From: Mesostigma viride
Taxonomy: Eukaryota > Streptophyta > Mesostigmatophyceae > Mesostigmatales > Mesostigmataceae
NCBI GenBank assembly: GCA_009746045.1
Contig: RPFO01001209.1
Coordinates: 53,501-117,500, forward strand
Length of the DNA: 64,000 nt
Direction: 5' to 3'
The stretch's first letter is position 1; the number at the start of each line of letters is the position of its first letter. This document shows, one piece after another, positions 61,925 to 64,000 of this stretch. A program made the translations under genes and the position numbers. The notes beneath the pieces were generated by a model. The model did not search any database, was not told the DNA's origin, and saw nothing but the letters and a program-made list of their open reading frames with translations.

Positions 61925-62590
61925 GAAGATCGACGCAAGCGGCCCGCCACCTTCCAAATTGCTCAGCGTCATATCGAAAACATCGTCTTCCCCTGCATCG
62001 ACCCCCTTTCCCCTTCCCCTTGGCCGCGGCGGGGGCATATCGCCCGTCGCGACCGGATTGAAAGTCGCGGGGGGATCCCTTGCGGTTGAGGGCACTGCGG
62101 CCAACTCGTGCACACCCTCCCCCCTCTTTTGGGCTACTGCGGCAGGCGCGGCATGGGAGGGCGCGGCGGCTACTGTCTGTGGCGCATTCTGAGCCAACCG
62201 AGCCGCCCTTTGCTCCTGCAAGAGCATGTTTTCGATACGAGGCGCGAATTGGCTTTTGGTGAGCCAAGGCACACTGGCGTACTCAGGGTTGTCATTAATG
62301 ATGTCTCGGTACAGCGCGATTTGCTCTTCACGAGTGCCATTCGCGAGTCGCTGAAACCGCGCAATCGGATCCTCAACCCTCTCACGACCACCGAGGTCAT
62401 CATCCCTCCCAACGACGGCGGCAAAGCTGACACCAGGATCCACCATTGGGGGCGGCGTGCCCGACCTTGCACGCTTGTGAGGAGGCTGTTGTGAGGAGGC
62501 GCCTTTGGCCTGAACTGGTTGCCCTTCAGACCCTTCCCCCCTAGGGGGAGAGTCGCCGACCAGCTGCGATATAGGGCCGCCCTTGTCCAT
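61925..62590 (-). CDS. Unknown multi-exon gene, exon 2
   Basis: 666 bp (222 codons), from acceptor GTTGTTGCAG, immediately before ATG, to donor GATCTTC/GTAAGT. The protein starts MDKGGPISQLVGDSPPRGEG, then PHKRARSGTPPPMVDPGVSF, PIARFQRLANGTREEQIALY and YASVPWLTKSQFAPRIENML, and ends VFDMTLSNLEGGGPLASIF. The N-terminus has a KRAR basic cluster that could be a nuclear localisation signal. No catalytic domain is seen. Confidence 0.55.
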
Positions 62591-62753
62591 CTGCAACAAC
62601 AAAAAAAAACATTTGGAAAAATCATACGAGTCAGCAGGAAGATGCGCCCCACGTCGCAACTCAATACAAAAAATGCATCATTATGTCAAGGTACAAAGAA
62701 CGTTACTATATTCAGAATGAACAGACAGTCATAACAAGAGAACGACGCACTAA

Positions 62754-62774
62754 AGATGCGACCGCCGTCGCAAC
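62754..62774 (-). repeat. Intronic motif, single divergent copy
   Basis: AGATGCG, ACCGCCGT, CGCAAC in the intron between exons 1 and 2. The outer bases of the variable part, A and T, can pair. Confidence 0.8.
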
Positions 62775-62858
62775 TTTCGTCAATTCACTCTCTATACAAA
62801 CAACTCTATGTCCCTCATAAAGAATCATTTGGCAAGGAACTTGAAAAAAATCCGTTAC

Positions 62859-63548
62859 CACCTCCGTCGACCCATAAGTGGTTCGCGAATGGGAAATCGC
62901 CGCTGATTTCCGGTCGAGCCCTTCACGGTGTTTTCGAAATCTTGCGGCAAGGTTGCGCGGAAGAGGGCCCTCCTCAATCATGCGTGCGATCGGACTGGCC
63001 ATGGAAAGGGATAGCTGGTTCCTGGACTGCCTTGCACGGTCAACCATCTTGAAACTTCCCCTAAGAAGGAAATCAGACGTCAGACGGTTGAATATGCGAA
63101 CATCAACATTTGACCAACCCATCATCCATTCAACCACCTTCTCCGCGGCATCATGGAAGACCTGGATCTCATCCGCCATTCCTCGAGACCCAAACACACA
63201 ATCGGCCGTGTTATCGTCGTGCCTCCTAAGGCGAATGTTCACGTCCTCTAGGTCATCATCCATTTCCGAGAGCCGAATTACAGCCCTTTTGGCTCCGTCC
63301 ACTCCATCCTCAAGAAGGACGTCCATCTGCGCCCCTCCCACACAATTGTTGTCAACGTATTGTCGCAGATGACTGGAAATCATATCCTTTCCGAAAGCTA
63401 CGATGTGTTCCCCACACAGACCGAGGTTGGTAATAGACAGTTTTTTACATTTCTTATCCCGGCACTTCTTATCGGGATCCTTCTCAAAAATCCGGAAAAC
63501 AGCGTCCTGATATGGACGTCCCCTTATGTCGACCGTCAGACTGGACAT
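62859..63548 (-). CDS. Unknown multi-exon gene, exon 1 as visible
   Basis: 690 bp (230 codons). An acceptor-like GGTTTCGCAG directly precedes the ATG, and GGAGGTG/GTAACG is the donor. The protein has CRDKKC...CGEH spacing near residues 29-48, a possible zinc ribbon, then AVIRLSEMDDDLEDVNIRLR, AAEKVVEWMMGWSNVDVRIF and GSFKMVDRARQSRNQLSLSM. AAEKVVEWMMGW resembles AAEKLEEWAMDW in the ParB-like exon, which suggests an internal duplication. Because a splice acceptor precedes the ATG, an upstream non-coding exon may lie past the window edge. Confidence 0.5.
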
Positions 63549-64000
63549 CTGCGAAACCAGAACATACCGGCCGCGAGTAGTTTTTATTATTTAAAAAAAT
63601 TGGCATTTACTAAGTCATCTTATCTATTTACGCGAGCTAAAATTTGAAGAAAATGCAACAAAGAAACGCCCTGGGGCGCAACTTCCTCAACAACCACTTT
63701 CTACCTTCAAACGAATGGCAATCACATCGACTACGATTGTCACTACATACGAATGTCCAGACAATATAATGTGTATGTAGGGGGGTGGCATTCAACAGCA
63801 GAGAAACGCCGGCGGTCGCAACTCATATCAGTAACCGGCCTCGGAAAATAAAATTCAAAAAACGTTTTGAAATTTTTAATTGTACTTGTTTATTAATAGG
63901 TTTAAATTTGGCACAAAGAAACGCCCCAAGGCGCAACTTGTCGAACAGCAATTTATGGCGATAAAACATTATCTATTCAATGTGCGATTGATGTTCTGAA
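63549..64000. other. Upstream intron or promoter with three motif copies
   Basis: No coding frame. Three copies of the 21-bp motif start at 63,662, 63,802 and 63,917, with variable cores CCCTGGGG, CCGGCGGT and CCCCAAGG. Sequence between them is A/T-rich. It is probably intronic because an acceptor precedes the ATG at 63,548. Confidence 0.6.

Overview
The window reads as nuclear DNA of a eukaryote with a large, transposon-filled genome. Support comes from GT-AG introns, Ty1/copia-type LTR elements, L1-like LINEs, Kolobok, hAT and other TTAA-targeting DNA transposons, long microsatellites, and plant-style G-box plus TATA promoter motifs. A green-lineage alga is my best guess, but it is inference and I cannot name a species. 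I see no rRNA gene, ordinary tRNA gene, CRISPR array or bacterial-style operon.

Layout. Bases 1-5,300 are mainly simple repeats: poly-C, a 0.8 kb CACACG hexanucleotide array, a 9-bp minisatellite, and a 1.9 kb all-purine GGGA tract flanked by GA and GTGTGC arrays, plus one old LINE 3' end. Bases 5,300-12,450 hold decayed transposase sequence, a LINE ORF1 fragment, a tandem repeat of about 175 bp and a TTAA-flanked non-coding transposon. Bases 12,447-28,057 are one tower of nested insertions: a plus-strand LINE split by a Kolobok DNA transposon (itself split by an element with palindromic ends) and by a minus-strand LINE, which carries a nearly intact copia element. Bases 28,058-40,400 are more LINE copies broken by a LINE with an endonuclease-like domain, a MITE, and a second copia copy that carries an 882-bp giant palindrome. 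Bases 40,404-49,588 are a second copy of the TTAA transposon, split by a copia element of another family. A deletion-derivative LINE and a truncated hAT element follow to 52,442. From 53,700 on the sequence is less repetitive. Bases 55,360-63,548 hold an unrecognised minus-strand multi-exon gene, or two adjacent genes, with a ParB-like segment and a recurrent intronic motif.

How the parts relate. Several boundaries could be proved inside the window because one repeat copy shows the empty site of another. This gives exact target duplications: 5 bp for the copia and palindromic elements, TTAA for Kolobok and the TTAA element, and 8-14 bp for LINEs. Both copia families and both palindromic elements begin AGTTA or AGTTAAC and end in the complement instead of TG...CA, so the palindromic elements may use the copia integrase. 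LINE tails made of AATT repeats supply TTAA sites into which TTAA transposons went.

Most noteworthy: (1) palindromic terminal repeats of 206 bp in two diverged but homologous families, with spacers holding tRNA-like A and B boxes in permuted order; (2) a copia lineage whose protease-like domain lies between integrase and reverse transcriptase, preceded by an extra pre-gag reading frame; (3) a 21-bp intronic motif with fixed flanks and a variable, partly pairing core repeated about ten times in the 59-64 kb gene.
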